Shown piece by piece: positions 6,501 through 13,652 of a DNA stretch of 30,016 bases. This DNA comes from Candidatus Zambryskiibacteriota bacterium (GTDB lineage: Bacteria > Patescibacteriota > Minisyncoccia > Phycocordibacterales > DATDWN01): contig JACQNQ010000015.1 of the NCBI GenBank assembly GCA_016202965.1, positions 1-30,016 on the forward strand. Reading direction: 5' to 3'. The notes under the pieces were generated by a model, which saw only the letters and a list, made by a program, of their open reading frames with translations, was not told the origin of the DNA and did not search any database. Position numbers and translations under genes: made by a program. Numbering within the stretch: position 1 is the stretch's first letter; each line of letters begins with the position of its first letter.

Positions 6501-7214
6501 ATGGGTATTTTAGCTCAAAGAATATCTGAGCATGATGCTCAGGTTACGATTGACCTATTGTCTCATTTTTTCTTGTCCTGTGACGAATTTACAGATCCGG
6601 AAATATTTTCTGTTCGTGTTGAAGAAATTTGTGATAATTTGAGTTTGAACCAAACTCAAAAAATCTCAATACTTGCAGCGACAGTGCGACGGTATCCGGA
6701 TCTTCTCACGGCTGAAGTGGCAAAAAAGTACTTTGAGAGAGTGGAAAACAATCCAGATTTGCTGAGAAAACTCTTCGGAAAATTTGAAGAGTTGCCAACA
6801 ACGGTTGGTCCGTATAGGCCACTAAGCAAATTCTCGCGGGAAGTCAGGATTGTGAGGACTCTTTTGAAAGTCATGAAAATCACTGCACCAGACGATCGGC
6901 GAGCTTTTGCAAAGCTTGCTTTGCGAAAATTGCCTAATCTGCCTGGACGAGATAGAGGGAAGTCACACTGGCTTCTGAAACATCTCGAGAGCATCGCCTT
7001 CGGTAGGTGTCTGTTAGTGGATGATGTTACAACGCAAACCACCCAGAGTTCTGTGTCTAAAAAACCAGAACAAAAAACTACCTCGGTAGTACTGGAAAGG
7101 TTCGTCATTCCAGGACAAGAAGAATTGGAAAAACTTCCGCGGACAAAGCAAAATCTTCGGAAATGGCGGAAACAAATTGTTCAAAGCCATCTCCTCGAAG
7201 CGGTAGGCAAATAG
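6501..7214 (+). CDS. Hypothetical protein, 237 aa
   Basis: I do not recognise this protein. The start is supported by GAGGGAGG about 8 nt upstream and a clear promoter at 6435-6463. The protein is soluble, helical and rich in Lys, Arg and Leu. The first 170 residues look like packed amphipathic helices. A Ser/Thr/Gln-rich linker at about residues 178-195 leads to a basic C-terminal helix (about 213-230, with RKWRKQ). It has no signal peptide or membrane segment. A basic helical tail would suit nucleic acid or ribosome binding, but that is speculation. It is monocistronic, with its own terminator at 7247-7274. Confidence 0.75.
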   Translation: MGILAQRISEHDAQVTIDLLSHFFLSCDEFTDPEIFSVRVEEICDNLSLNQTQKISILAATVRRYPDLLTAEVAKKYFERVENNPDLLRKLFGKFEELPTTVGPYRPLSKFSREVRIVRTLLKVMKITAPDDRRAFAKLALRKLPNLPGRDRGKSHWLLKHLESIAFGRCLLVDDVTTQTTQSSVSKKPEQKTTSVVLERFVIPGQEELEKLPRTKQNLRKWRKQIVQSHLLEAVGK

Positions 7215-7246
7215 AATCATTTATCTTCGCTGGAGCGGAGATTTAA

Positions 7247-7274
7247 AGGGGCACTTCGGTGCTCCTCTTTTTTG
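7247..7274 (+). terminator. Intrinsic terminator
   Basis: A GGGGCAC/GTGCTCC hairpin with a TTCG tetraloop is followed by a T-run of six. Confidence 0.85.
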
Positions 7275-7290
7275 TCTAAAAAGTTTTATA

Positions 7291-7299
7291 TGTTACAAT
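7291..7299 (+). promoter_or_regulatory. Extended -10 box for the 88-aa membrane protein
   Basis: TGTTACAAT ends 6 nt before the ATG at 7306, the leaderless layout also seen at the intron endonucleases. Confidence 0.5.
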
Positions 7300-7305
7300 A
7301 ACGGT

Positions 7306-7572
7306 ATGATAAAAAGGAAAAGCACATTTTTTTTAGGTATTTTTATTTTTTTAGTTCCATTTTTGGGACTGCCATCTTCTTGGAAAACATCTTTAATTAT
7401 TCTTTCAGGTCTTACGCTCATCTTTTTGTCTGTGAAAATTTTATTGCCAAATAAAATGTTAAAACACCATAAAAATAGGAAAGAGAAAACCCAGCCAACT
7501 ATTGTAGAAAATATACCCGAGTCAGTTTATTCAGCTGAATCTTCAGAAAATTTTGAAACAGATAATAAATAA
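7306..7572 (+). CDS. Small membrane protein, 88 aa
   Basis: Two hydrophobic segments (about residues 8-22 and 28-47) form a hairpin in the membrane. A basic stretch (KHHKNRKEK) and an acidic, Glu-rich tail follow. No family is recognised. There is no Shine-Dalgarno site, and the -10 box at 7291-7299 predicts a leaderless mRNA. Its 3' end overlaps or nearly touches the start of the glycoside-hydrolase-like gene, so the two are likely co-transcribed and may act together at the cell envelope. Confidence 0.7.
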   Translation: MIKRKSTFFLGIFIFLVPFLGLPSSWKTSLIILSGLTLIFLSVKILLPNKMLKHHKNRKEKTQPTIVENIPESVYSAESSENFETDNK

Positions 7573-7585
7573 GACAAAAGACAGT

Positions 7586-8869
7586 ATGAAAGTGTTAGTA
7601 AAACACAAACAAATTATATTTTTGCTTGTTGTTTTACTGTTTTCGTTTCTGTTTTTTATCTTATTGCCAAAAGTTTTTAGCAGTCACTATCTTCTAAATA
7701 GCAATTTAGGACAAAATTCGACCGCCAGTAGCGTGTCAGTCTTTGTGCCAACGTATATTTCCACACCTGGTGTGGTAAAGGGAATATATATGACCAGCTG
7801 GACGGCTGGGAGTAAGAAGTTGAGAGATGCTCTGATAAAGTTAATTGACGAAACGGAGTTAAATACAGTAGTTATAGATATCAAAGATTATACCGGACGG
7901 ATTGCTTTTCCTATAACTAATCCGGAACTGAAAGCTTATGGTTCGGAGGAAGTGCACATAAACGACTTACGAGATTTTATTGAATCGCTTCATAAAAAAG
8001 GAATATATATAATAGGTCGTATCGCTGTTTTTCAGGATGCTTATTTTGTAAAATACCGTCCGGACTTGGCGGTTAAAAATAAAGCCGGGACTGCCGTTTG
8101 GAAAGACAAAAAAGGCATTTCCTGGATTGACCCTGGCTCGCGCGAATATTGGGATTACATCGTTCTGCTTTCAAAAGAAGCTCGTAGAATCGGTTTTGAT
8201 GAAATTAACTTTGACTACATTCGCTTTCCGTCGGATGGAAATATGCAAGACATATCTTATAGATGGAGTTCTACCACGCCAAAAGCACTTGTCTTAAAAG
8301 AATTTTTCTCGTATTTGCACAATAATTTAGTTGAAGTTAATATCAACAACGACTCAAAAATTTCTGAACCGACGCTTTCGGTCGGCTCCCCGACTGCTTC
8401 GCGTGTCGGGGCTGACCATCGGCTGAGGATTTCGGCCGATTTGTTTGGAATGACTACTACTGCCGAAAACGACATGGGCATCGGCCAAGTGTTTGAAAAC
8501 ACCTTGCCGTACTTTGATTATGTCTCTCCGATGGTCTATCCTTCGCACTACCCCCCGACATTTGAAGGTCTCAAAGACCCCGAAGCTTATCCATACGAAG
8601 TTGTTCATTCTACCATGCAGTCTGCTGTAACACGAACAGAAGCTTTTGCAAGCACCACAGGACAGTCGCTTACCGATTATAAAAATAAATTACGCCCGTG
8701 GCTTCAGGACTTTGGTCTGCGTATGGATTATGGTCCCGCCGAAGTGCGCGCTCAAATCAAAGCCATAAACGACCTCGGATTATCCTCATGGCTTTTGTGG
8801 TCATCTGCAAATAAATATACTCGCGATGCTTTGGAAAGTAACCAAGCCCCAATTTCCAATGTTCAATAA
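7586..8869 (+). CDS. Membrane-anchored glycoside hydrolase-like protein (DUF4015)
   Basis: About 427 aa. An N-terminal membrane helix (about residues 8-28 from ATG 7586) is followed by a TIM-barrel-like domain typical of DUF4015 putative glycoside hydrolases. Characteristic blocks are VKGIYMTSW, VVIDIKDYTGRI, FDEINFDYIRFPSDG, FDYVSPMVYPSHY and LSSWLLWSS, with Asp/Glu residues on the barrel strand ends as candidate catalytic acids. It is expected outside the membrane acting on a surface glycan. A TTG start at 7553 in the same frame is possible; I prefer ATG 7586. About 20 residues around 8365-8425 are encoded by a REP-like repeat and look like an insertion between barrel elements. It ends at a strong bidirectional terminator. 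Confidence 0.85.
   Translation: MKVLVKHKQIIFLLVVLLFSFLFFILLPKVFSSHYLLNSNLGQNSTASSVSVFVPTYISTPGVVKGIYMTSWTAGSKKLRDALIKLIDETELNTVVIDIKDYTGRIAFPITNPELKAYGSEEVHINDLRDFIESLHKKGIYIIGRIAVFQDAYFVKYRPDLAVKNKAGTAVWKDKKGISWIDPGSREYWDYIVLLSKEARRIGFDEINFDYIRFPSDGNMQDISYRWSSTTPKALVLKEFFSYLHNNLVEVNINNDSKISEPTLSVGSPTASRVGADHRLRISADLFGMTTTAENDMGIGQVFENTLPYFDYVSPMVYPSHYPPTFEGLKDPEAYPYEVVHSTMQSAVTRTEAFASTTGQSLTDYKNKLRPWLQDFGLRMDYGPAEVRAQIKAINDLGLSSWLLWSSANKYTRDALESNQAPISNVQ
8369..8411 (-). repeat. REP-like element, copy 3, inside a coding sequence
   Basis: The first 26 nt are an exact reverse complement of part of copy 1 (699-739). The second hairpin, CCCCGAC/GTCGGGG, is kept with a different loop. The DUF4015 frame runs straight through it, encoding EPTLSVGSPTASRVGA. 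Confidence 0.75.
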
Positions 8870-8903
8870 GTTTTTAAATCAAAAATTAGCTTCAAAAAAT
8901 ATT

Positions 8904-8953
8904 TTAAAATCGTATCAAATTTCCGCGATCGCGGAAATTTGATACGATTTTAA
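8904..8953. terminator. 25-bp perfect palindrome between convergent genes
   Basis: The arms pair over 25 bp with no mismatch, centred on CCGCGATCGCGG and flanked by A and T runs. It lies between the + strand DUF4015 gene and the - strand malic enzyme gene, so it can stop both. Confidence 0.85.
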
Positions 8954-8977
8954 TTTCACGCCAGACAAAATTTATTT

Positions 8978-10138
8978 TTACTTTTTACTCTCCTTTCTAA
9001 CGGCATTTGCCACTGCGCGAACGACACGCTTATCAAAAGGGTTGGGGATGATGTAATCAGCCGAGAGTTCTTTTGGCGAAATGAGTTTGGCGATGGCCTT
9101 GGCCGCAGCCAGTTTCATTCTGTCTGTGATTTGTTTGGCGCCAGAATCAAGCGCGCCGCGGAAAATACCCGGGAAAACCAAGACATTATTGATTTGATTT
9201 GGATAGTCGGAACGGCCAGTGCCGAGTACGGCGATGTTTGCCTTTTTGGCGTTTTTGTAGCTTATTTCCGGGTTTGGATTAGCCATTGCAAATACAATCG
9301 GCCGACTTGCCATTGTCTTCACCCATTCAGGTTTCAATACATCGGCTACGGAAACGCCCAGAAAGACATCCGCGCCTTGCACAGCGATTTCCAGACCGCC
9401 TTTTATTTTTCTTGGATTTGTTTTTGCGGCAATTTTTTCTTTGTGCGGATTTAAATTGGTGCGGCCTTTGTAAATAATGCCATGCGTGTCCAGCATCAAA
9501 ATATTTTTACCGGGAATCCCGTATTCCAAAAATAAATTTGCCGTGGCTGTGGCGGCCGCGCCTGCCCCGTTAATGACAATTTTTACAGAACTAGCTTTTT
9601 TACCGACAACTTTTAAAGCATTTATCAAAGCCGCCAGAATAACAATAGCTGTGCCGTGTTGGTCATCGTGCATTACCGGAATATCCAATTCTTTTTTCAA
9701 TCTCTCTTCAATTTCAAAACAACGTGGAGCAGAAATGTCTTCCAGATTTATTCCGCCGAATCCGACAGATAGATGTTTTATTGTTTTTATTATTTCTTCA
9801 GTATCTTGTGTAGCCAGAGCGATAGGGTAAGCGTCAACATTGGCAAATTCTTTAAACAGCACCGCCTTGCCTTCCATAACGGGCAGGGCCGCTTCAGGGC
9901 CAATGTTTCCAAGTCCCAAAACTGCCGAGCCGTCTGTAATAACGGCCACAGCATTTGATTTCAAGGTGTAGTCGTAAACCAGTTTTTTATCTTTGGCAAT
10001 TGCCCGGGAAACTTCAGCCACGCCGGGAGTATAAGCCAAAGATAAATCTTTTTTGTTTTTAACAGGAACTTTAGAGCGGGTTTCTAATACACCCTTCATC
10101 TTTCCATGTAATTCCAGTGATAGTTTAGAGTAGTCCAT
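8978..10138 (-). CDS. NAD(P)-dependent malic enzyme
   Basis: This 386-aa protein covers the full length of the short bacterial malic enzyme class, which oxidatively decarboxylates malate to pyruvate and CO2 while reducing NAD(P)+. Landmarks are an N-terminal YTPGVAEVSRAI block, GSAVLGLGNIGPEAALPVMEGK-type residues split over the active-site loop, DDQHGTAIV for metal and substrate binding, NGAGAAATA as the nucleotide-binding turn, and FAMANPNPEI. The C-terminal phosphotransacetylase domain of larger enzymes is absent. It has no Shine-Dalgarno site. It follows two small genes on the same strand with gaps of only 1-2 nt and likely shares their transcript. In a reduced CPR metabolism it would link fermentation acids to pyruvate and reducing power. 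Confidence 0.95.
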   Translation of the reverse strand: MDYSKLSLELHGKMKGVLETRSKVPVKNKKDLSLAYTPGVAEVSRAIAKDKKLVYDYTLKSNAVAVITDGSAVLGLGNIGPEAALPVMEGKAVLFKEFANVDAYPIALATQDTEEIIKTIKHLSVGFGGINLEDISAPRCFEIEERLKKELDIPVMHDDQHGTAIVILAALINALKVVGKKASSVKIVINGAGAAATATANLFLEYGIPGKNILMLDTHGIIYKGRTNLNPHKEKIAAKTNPRKIKGGLEIAVQGADVFLGVSVADVLKPEWVKTMASRPIVFAMANPNPEISYKNAKKANIAVLGTGRSDYPNQINNVLVFPGIFRGALDSGAKQITDRMKLAAAKAIAKLISPKELSADYIIPNPFDKRVVRAVANAVRKESKK

Positions 10139-10139
10139 T

Positions 10140-10433
10140 TTATTTTTTCATCGTTCTTATCATAAATTTATTGGCGATATAATTAGAAAATAGACTTCGG
10201 CTGTTTGGATCAGACTCTCTTAATTTATGTTGATATTCTCTCAACTCTTGCATAGTTAAAGTATCTCTAATTAGTTTGTCGTACATTATTCGGTCTTCCT
10301 CTTCTAATTCAGACGGATTACAATTTTGAAGATGATTAGTTTGTCCGATTTCCTCCTCCAACTTTTCCAGTTCTGCTATTTTAGTTCGGAAACTTTCCAA
10401 ATCTCCCCCTTCGCTTGTTTCAAATCTATTCAT
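10140..10433 (-). CDS. Hypothetical protein, 97 aa
   Basis: I do not recognise this protein. It is acidic, charged and predicted to be almost entirely alpha-helical or coiled coil (FRTKIAELEKLEEEIGQT, then a Glu-rich stretch at about residues 42-47). It lacks a signal peptide or membrane segment. Its stop codon lies 1 nt before the malic enzyme ATG and its start lies 2 nt after the upstream small membrane protein gene, so the three form one tight transcription unit. Real coding is supported by this packing. Confidence 0.65.
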   Translation of the reverse strand: MNRFETSEGGDLESFRTKIAELEKLEEEIGQTNHLQNCNPSELEEEDRIMYDKLIRDTLTMQELREYQHKLRESDPNSRSLFSNYIANKFMIRTMKK

Positions 10434-10435
10434 TT

Positions 10436-10633
10436 TTATATGGTTATGGTTGTATTGATAAAAGGTATGGTGTAGGTGATATTTTGATTACCGATAAAAA
10501 ACCACAAAACAATAGAGATAATAGCCAGTATCAAAAAGATATGGATGAACCATTTTATAATCTTAAATCCTATATATAGAACAAACCACACCACAAATAA
10601 ACCAAGTCCAAGAAATCCTAAATTTATAAGCAT
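10436..10633 (-). CDS. Small membrane protein, 65 aa
   Basis: The protein is almost wholly hydrophobic, with two membrane segments (about residues 4-25 and 30-48) and a short polar tail ending in TIPFINTTITI. No family is recognised. It is first in a three-gene unit with the 97-aa protein and malic enzyme. The ATG at 10633 follows an AT-rich stretch with no Shine-Dalgarno site. Confidence 0.6.
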   Translation of the reverse strand: MLINLGFLGLGLFVVWFVLYIGFKIIKWFIHIFLILAIISIVLWFFIGNQNITYTIPFINTTITI

Positions 10634-10712
10634 AATGTTATATTATATCAAGTTAAATTTTAATTCCAACCGGAGATATTCTTGAAATAGTTCGAACACA
10701 TTTTGCCACACC

Positions 10713-10791
10713 TATCCCTTAGCGACATAATTTTTTCAAAGTCCTCGGAAAAAATCCCCAGACTTTGAAAAAATTATGTCGCTAAGGGATA
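10713..10791. terminator. 31-bp perfect inverted repeat
   Basis: Arms 10713-10743 and 10761-10791 pair perfectly over 31 bp around a 17-nt loop. It lies just after the NirK-like gene on the - strand and upstream of the malic enzyme unit. It may terminate nirK, although it is much longer than needed and has no classic T-run at its end. Confidence 0.6.
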
Positions 10792-10834
10792 CACATCCAT
10801 TTTGCCGCTGAAGTCGGCGCGGGCGGCAAGTTCT

Positions 10835-12058
10835 CTAATGTCCGTGCTCGCCGCTTTCGGCACTGCCGCCAAACACTTCCGCGTTCTCGTTCCCGGCCAC
10901 TTCAAGCACTCCCCAGGCGCCACGTTCCAGTCTTGAAAGGGCATGGTCCACCAGGATGTATCTTCCCGGCACTTCCAGTTTAAAATCGGTGATGGCCGCG
11001 CCTCCTGCCGGCACCAAAGTTGTCTGAACGTTTTTGAACAACGCTCCTCCGATGGAAGCTTCGGGATAGACGGTATCAAAAATTTCTCCGATAACGTGAA
11101 ATGACGAGATAAAATTGACGCCGCCGTTGCCGATGAAAATTCTCACGGATTCGCCGACATTCGCTTTCATATTTCCGACCAATCCCTTAGTTTTGCCGTT
11201 GAAGACCACATACTGCGGCTGTCCGTCAAGCATTTTCTGGGCGTCAAAAATTTGCAGTCCTTTTTTGCCCAGGCCTCCGGTGCTGTAAAACTCTCCCTGC
11301 ATGACATAAAATTCCCGATCAACTTTCGGCAAACCTGTCTTTGGTTCAACTAAAATTAAGCCGTACATGCCATGCGTGTCGTGAGCGGCGACATTTGGGT
11401 GGGCGCAGTGATAGACATAAAGACCAGGATTCAGGGCTTTGAACGTCATGGTTTTGGATTCTCCTGGAGCAATACTTGTCAATACCGCTCCGCCGCCTGG
11501 GCCGATAACCGCGTGAAGGTCAATGTTGTGGTGGTAAAGGCTGGAAGGATGGTTTTTCAGCGTCAACTCAACCGTGTCTCCCTCACGGACGCGCAGAAAT
11601 GGTCCAGGCACCGTGCCGTTGAATGTCCAGTAATTAAAAGAGATGCCTGGGGCCATTTCAGCGATAACCTCCTTGGTTTCCAATTCAATTTTCACCTGTT
11701 TCGGTGAAGTGCGTGCGATGGGTGCAGGCACATCATTGGGGTTACGCGCGATGCTGGATACTTTTTCCATACCTGACCCTTTCAAAAAGAAAGTGAAGAC
11801 GTTTTTTAATGGGAGACCCGGCCCTTCGGCGGGTCCAAATGTCTTCAAAAAGAAAGGATACTGCAATCGTTCCGGAAACGCATACGGCATAAAAAGAAAA
11901 AACGATATCCCGACAAGAATTATTGAAAAAACGACGGCAATTTTCCGCGAATGGAATTTTCGGATAATCCAAAAAATAAAAAATCCGGCGACAGCAAGAG
12001 AAATAACTAAACCAAAAATTTGAATAAGCGTGAATTTGACGAGTGAGAGCATTTCCAT
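10835..12058 (-). CDS. nirK: Copper-containing nitrite reductase (NirK-like), membrane-anchored
   Basis: About 407 aa from ATG 12058 (the frame is open to 12250). Two membrane helices (about residues 6-32 and 38-57) precede two cupredoxin domains. All copper ligands can be placed. Type 1 copper has H177, C218, H226 and M231 (blocks HNIDLHAVIG and YHCAHPN...HDTHGM). Type 2 copper has H182 and H217, with D180 as the catalytic Asp. The second domain holds SFHVIGEIFD and VDHALSR with the remaining His residues. CuNIR reduces nitrite to nitric oxide outside the membrane. The C218-H226 loop is one residue shorter than in Alcaligenes NirK. The tail is His-rich (GEHGH). No other denitrification gene is nearby, so it may act alone for energy, nitrite detoxification or partner exchange. 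Confidence 0.88.
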   Translation of the reverse strand: MEMLSLVKFTLIQIFGLVISLAVAGFFIFWIIRKFHSRKIAVVFSIILVGISFFLFMPYAFPERLQYPFFLKTFGPAEGPGLPLKNVFTFFLKGSGMEKVSSIARNPNDVPAPIARTSPKQVKIELETKEVIAEMAPGISFNYWTFNGTVPGPFLRVREGDTVELTLKNHPSSLYHHNIDLHAVIGPGGGAVLTSIAPGESKTMTFKALNPGLYVYHCAHPNVAAHDTHGMYGLILVEPKTGLPKVDREFYVMQGEFYSTGGLGKKGLQIFDAQKMLDGQPQYVVFNGKTKGLVGNMKANVGESVRIFIGNGGVNFISSFHVIGEIFDTVYPEASIGGALFKNVQTTLVPAGGAAITDFKLEVPGRYILVDHALSRLERGAWGVLEVAGNENAEVFGGSAESGEHGH

Positions 12059-12167
12059 ATAAGACTTTGGCGATATGATAGCAAAGTCACTCCTTTCTTT
12101 CAAGTTTGCTTTTGAGCCCCATAAAATTTGAGCCAATAATTTCATTTTCCCAACTGGCGGAAGGTGA

Positions 12168-12255
12168 GAAGTGATGTTATCACTTCGCAAGACCTTGAAC
12201 GTTTTGTAATCAAAATGTGAAAGGTGCTGAAATGCGAATACAAGAAGCATTTCAG
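12168..12255. repeat. Two short hairpins upstream of nirK
   Basis: GAAGTGAT/ATCACTTC occupies 12168-12186, and CTGAAATGC/GCATTTCAG occupies 12227-12255. The open frame of NirK could extend through here, but these hairpins and the lack of conserved protein sequence argue that it is non-coding leader. Confidence 0.45.
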
Positions 12256-12324
12256 GGTCGGAGCGCGACGGCGCGAGACGGGGTAGCGGAATTTTTCAAC
12301 AGAAACATATCTGTGACCTGCTCC

Positions 12325-12826
12325 TGTAAGGAGTGGGAGTCGAAACTTACAGTTTCAGTATCCCAATTGAACATTTTATTTCGCAAGCTCATAAAATATC
12401 TCAATCGGGCTTCGACTCCACGCGACACTTTGTCGGGCAAAGTTGCTCACTCCTTACTTGTCAAAACTGCAAAGCAGTTTTCACTGCGGAAGGAGTGGGA
12501 GTCGGCCACAAATAATTTTTCTCTGAAAAATTTTCGCGGCCCCGACTCGGCGACAAGCCTCGCTCTGCTAGCTTGTATACCGCCTCCGTCTTTCGACTCC
12601 CACTTCTTCTTTCAACAAGACGCCATCTCAAAATACCTCAATCGGTATTTTGAAAAGTCGTTGCGGAAGGAGTGGGAGTCGAAACTTACAGTTTCAGTAT
12701 CCCAATTGGATATTTTATTTCGCAAAATCATAAAATATCTCAATCGGGCTTCGACTCCACGCGACACTTTGTCGGGCAAAGTTGCTCACTCCTTACCTTG
12801 TCAAAACTGCAAAGCGGTTTTCACTG
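12325..12826 (-). repeat. Tandem array derived from the 3' end of tRNA-Ser
   Basis: A block of about 18-20 nt matching the tRNA-Ser 3' end (GGAAGGAGTGGGAGTCG on the + strand) recurs at 12325, 12485 and 12662 as well as in the real tRNA at 12827, with spacing of 160-177 nt. Units 1 (12331-12490) and 3 (12671-12830) are nearly identical over about 160 nt. Unit 2 (12505-12661) has a different body. Each unit also holds an inverted partial copy (TTCGACTCC, and TTCGACTCCCACTTCTTC in unit 2), so each can fold on itself. No credible protein is encoded here. Confidence 0.75.
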
Positions 12827-12914
12827 CGGAAGGAGTGGGAGTCGAACCCACAAACCGGTTTTTAGGCGGTTACGGTTTAGCAAACCGCTGACTTACCATT
12901 CGTCGCATCCTTCC
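12827..12914 (-). tRNA. tRNA-Ser (anticodon GCU)
   Basis: The acceptor is GGAAGGA/TCCTTCC. The anticodon stem GCGGT/ACCGT has loop TTGCTAA (GCT). A long class II variable arm AACCG/CGGTT fits serine. The T arm GTGGG/CCCAC has loop TTCGACT. The discriminator is G. CCA is not encoded; the sequence continues into the tandem array. Confidence 0.92.
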
Positions 12915-12950
12915 ATTATTTATTCTAAATCTGATTGACAGAATACCACG

Positions 12951-13607
12951 TTAGTGAGCTATGGTAAATCCGAAAACATCGCGGGCGCCGGCGGATAACA
13001 GCGTAGCTCGGGCTTCGGAAAGAGTACTGCCGGTGGTGACGACATCGTCAATCAAAATAACATATTTATTTTCCACGCGAAGGTCGGCTTCAAAAGCGCC
13101 GAAGAGATTTTTCATCCGTTCCTGTTTTGACTGGCTGTGACTTTGAGCCGGAGTGTCTTTTATTTTGGCAAACCATTGAGGAGTGTAAAGCAAGACATGT
13201 TCCGTGTCGTTTTCTAAAATGGCTTTGGCAATCAATTCGCTTTGATTGTAACCGCGTTCCGTTCGCCGTTCACCGGAAATTGGGATAGGCACGAGCAGAA
13301 ATTTGGCTTCTCCGTCAAAGAGAGCAACATCGGAAATGAGAGCAATAATTTCTTCATACAATAGTCTGCCCAAGTATTCTAGGGGCAAAGTATTTTCTTT
13401 GTATTTCAATTCCCAGATTACCGCTTGGACACGTTTGTCTTTGTAAGCAAAGAGAGGGTGAATCCATGTCATGCCTTCCACCCTTGCTCCTTCGGGTATA
13501 GCGGAAAAAGCTTTCTCATCCAGTTTTTTGACAATAGCAAAGTTTGTCCGAGGCGGGAGAATAGTATCTATCAGGAGTTCAAACAAATTTTTTACAGTTT
13601 TGAGCAT
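12951..13607 (-). CDS. comF: ComF family phosphoribosyltransferase-like protein
   Basis: This 218-aa protein has the ComF signature blocks VPIPISGERRTERGYNQ (mid-protein) and ILIDDVVTTGSTLSEA (C-terminal PRPP-binding loop, about residues 188-203). ComF takes part in natural DNA uptake, where it is thought to work with the ComFA helicase after DNA enters the cell. The N-terminal four-cysteine zinc finger common in the family is missing; that part is short and Cys-free. It lies back to back with pilM, so the 46-nt gap must hold promoters for both. A link between DNA uptake and type IV pili makes the neighbourhood sensible. Confidence 0.9.
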   Translation of the reverse strand: MLKTVKNLFELLIDTILPPRTNFAIVKKLDEKAFSAIPEGARVEGMTWIHPLFAYKDKRVQAVIWELKYKENTLPLEYLGRLLYEEIIALISDVALFDGEAKFLLVPIPISGERRTERGYNQSELIAKAILENDTEHVLLYTPQWFAKIKDTPAQSHSQSKQERMKNLFGAFEADLRVENKYVILIDDVVTTGSTLSEARATLLSAGARDVFGFTIAH

Positions 13608-13638
13608 AAATATGCTTTATACATTATACTTTATGCGT

Positions 13639-13644
13639 TATACT
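13639..13644 (+). promoter_or_regulatory. -10 box of the pilM transcript
   Basis: TATACT ends 8 nt before the pilM ATG, and two similar TTATAC copies lie just upstream. There is no Shine-Dalgarno site, so the mRNA is nearly or fully leaderless. Confidence 0.45.
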
Positions 13645-13652
13645 AATTAAAT

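Noticed and set aside
6656..7108. 150-codon open frame on the - strand
   Set aside because: It is a shadow of the 237-aa gene, which has a promoter, a ribosome binding site and a terminator.
12325..12826. CRISPR array
   Set aside because: The repeats are few and match the tRNA-Ser 3' end, the spacers are about 145-160 nt, two of them are near-identical, and there are no cas genes.
12217..12891. 224-codon open frame with an internal repeat
   Set aside because: It runs through the tRNA-derived array and into the tRNA-Ser gene antisense. Its protein repeats only reflect the DNA repeats.
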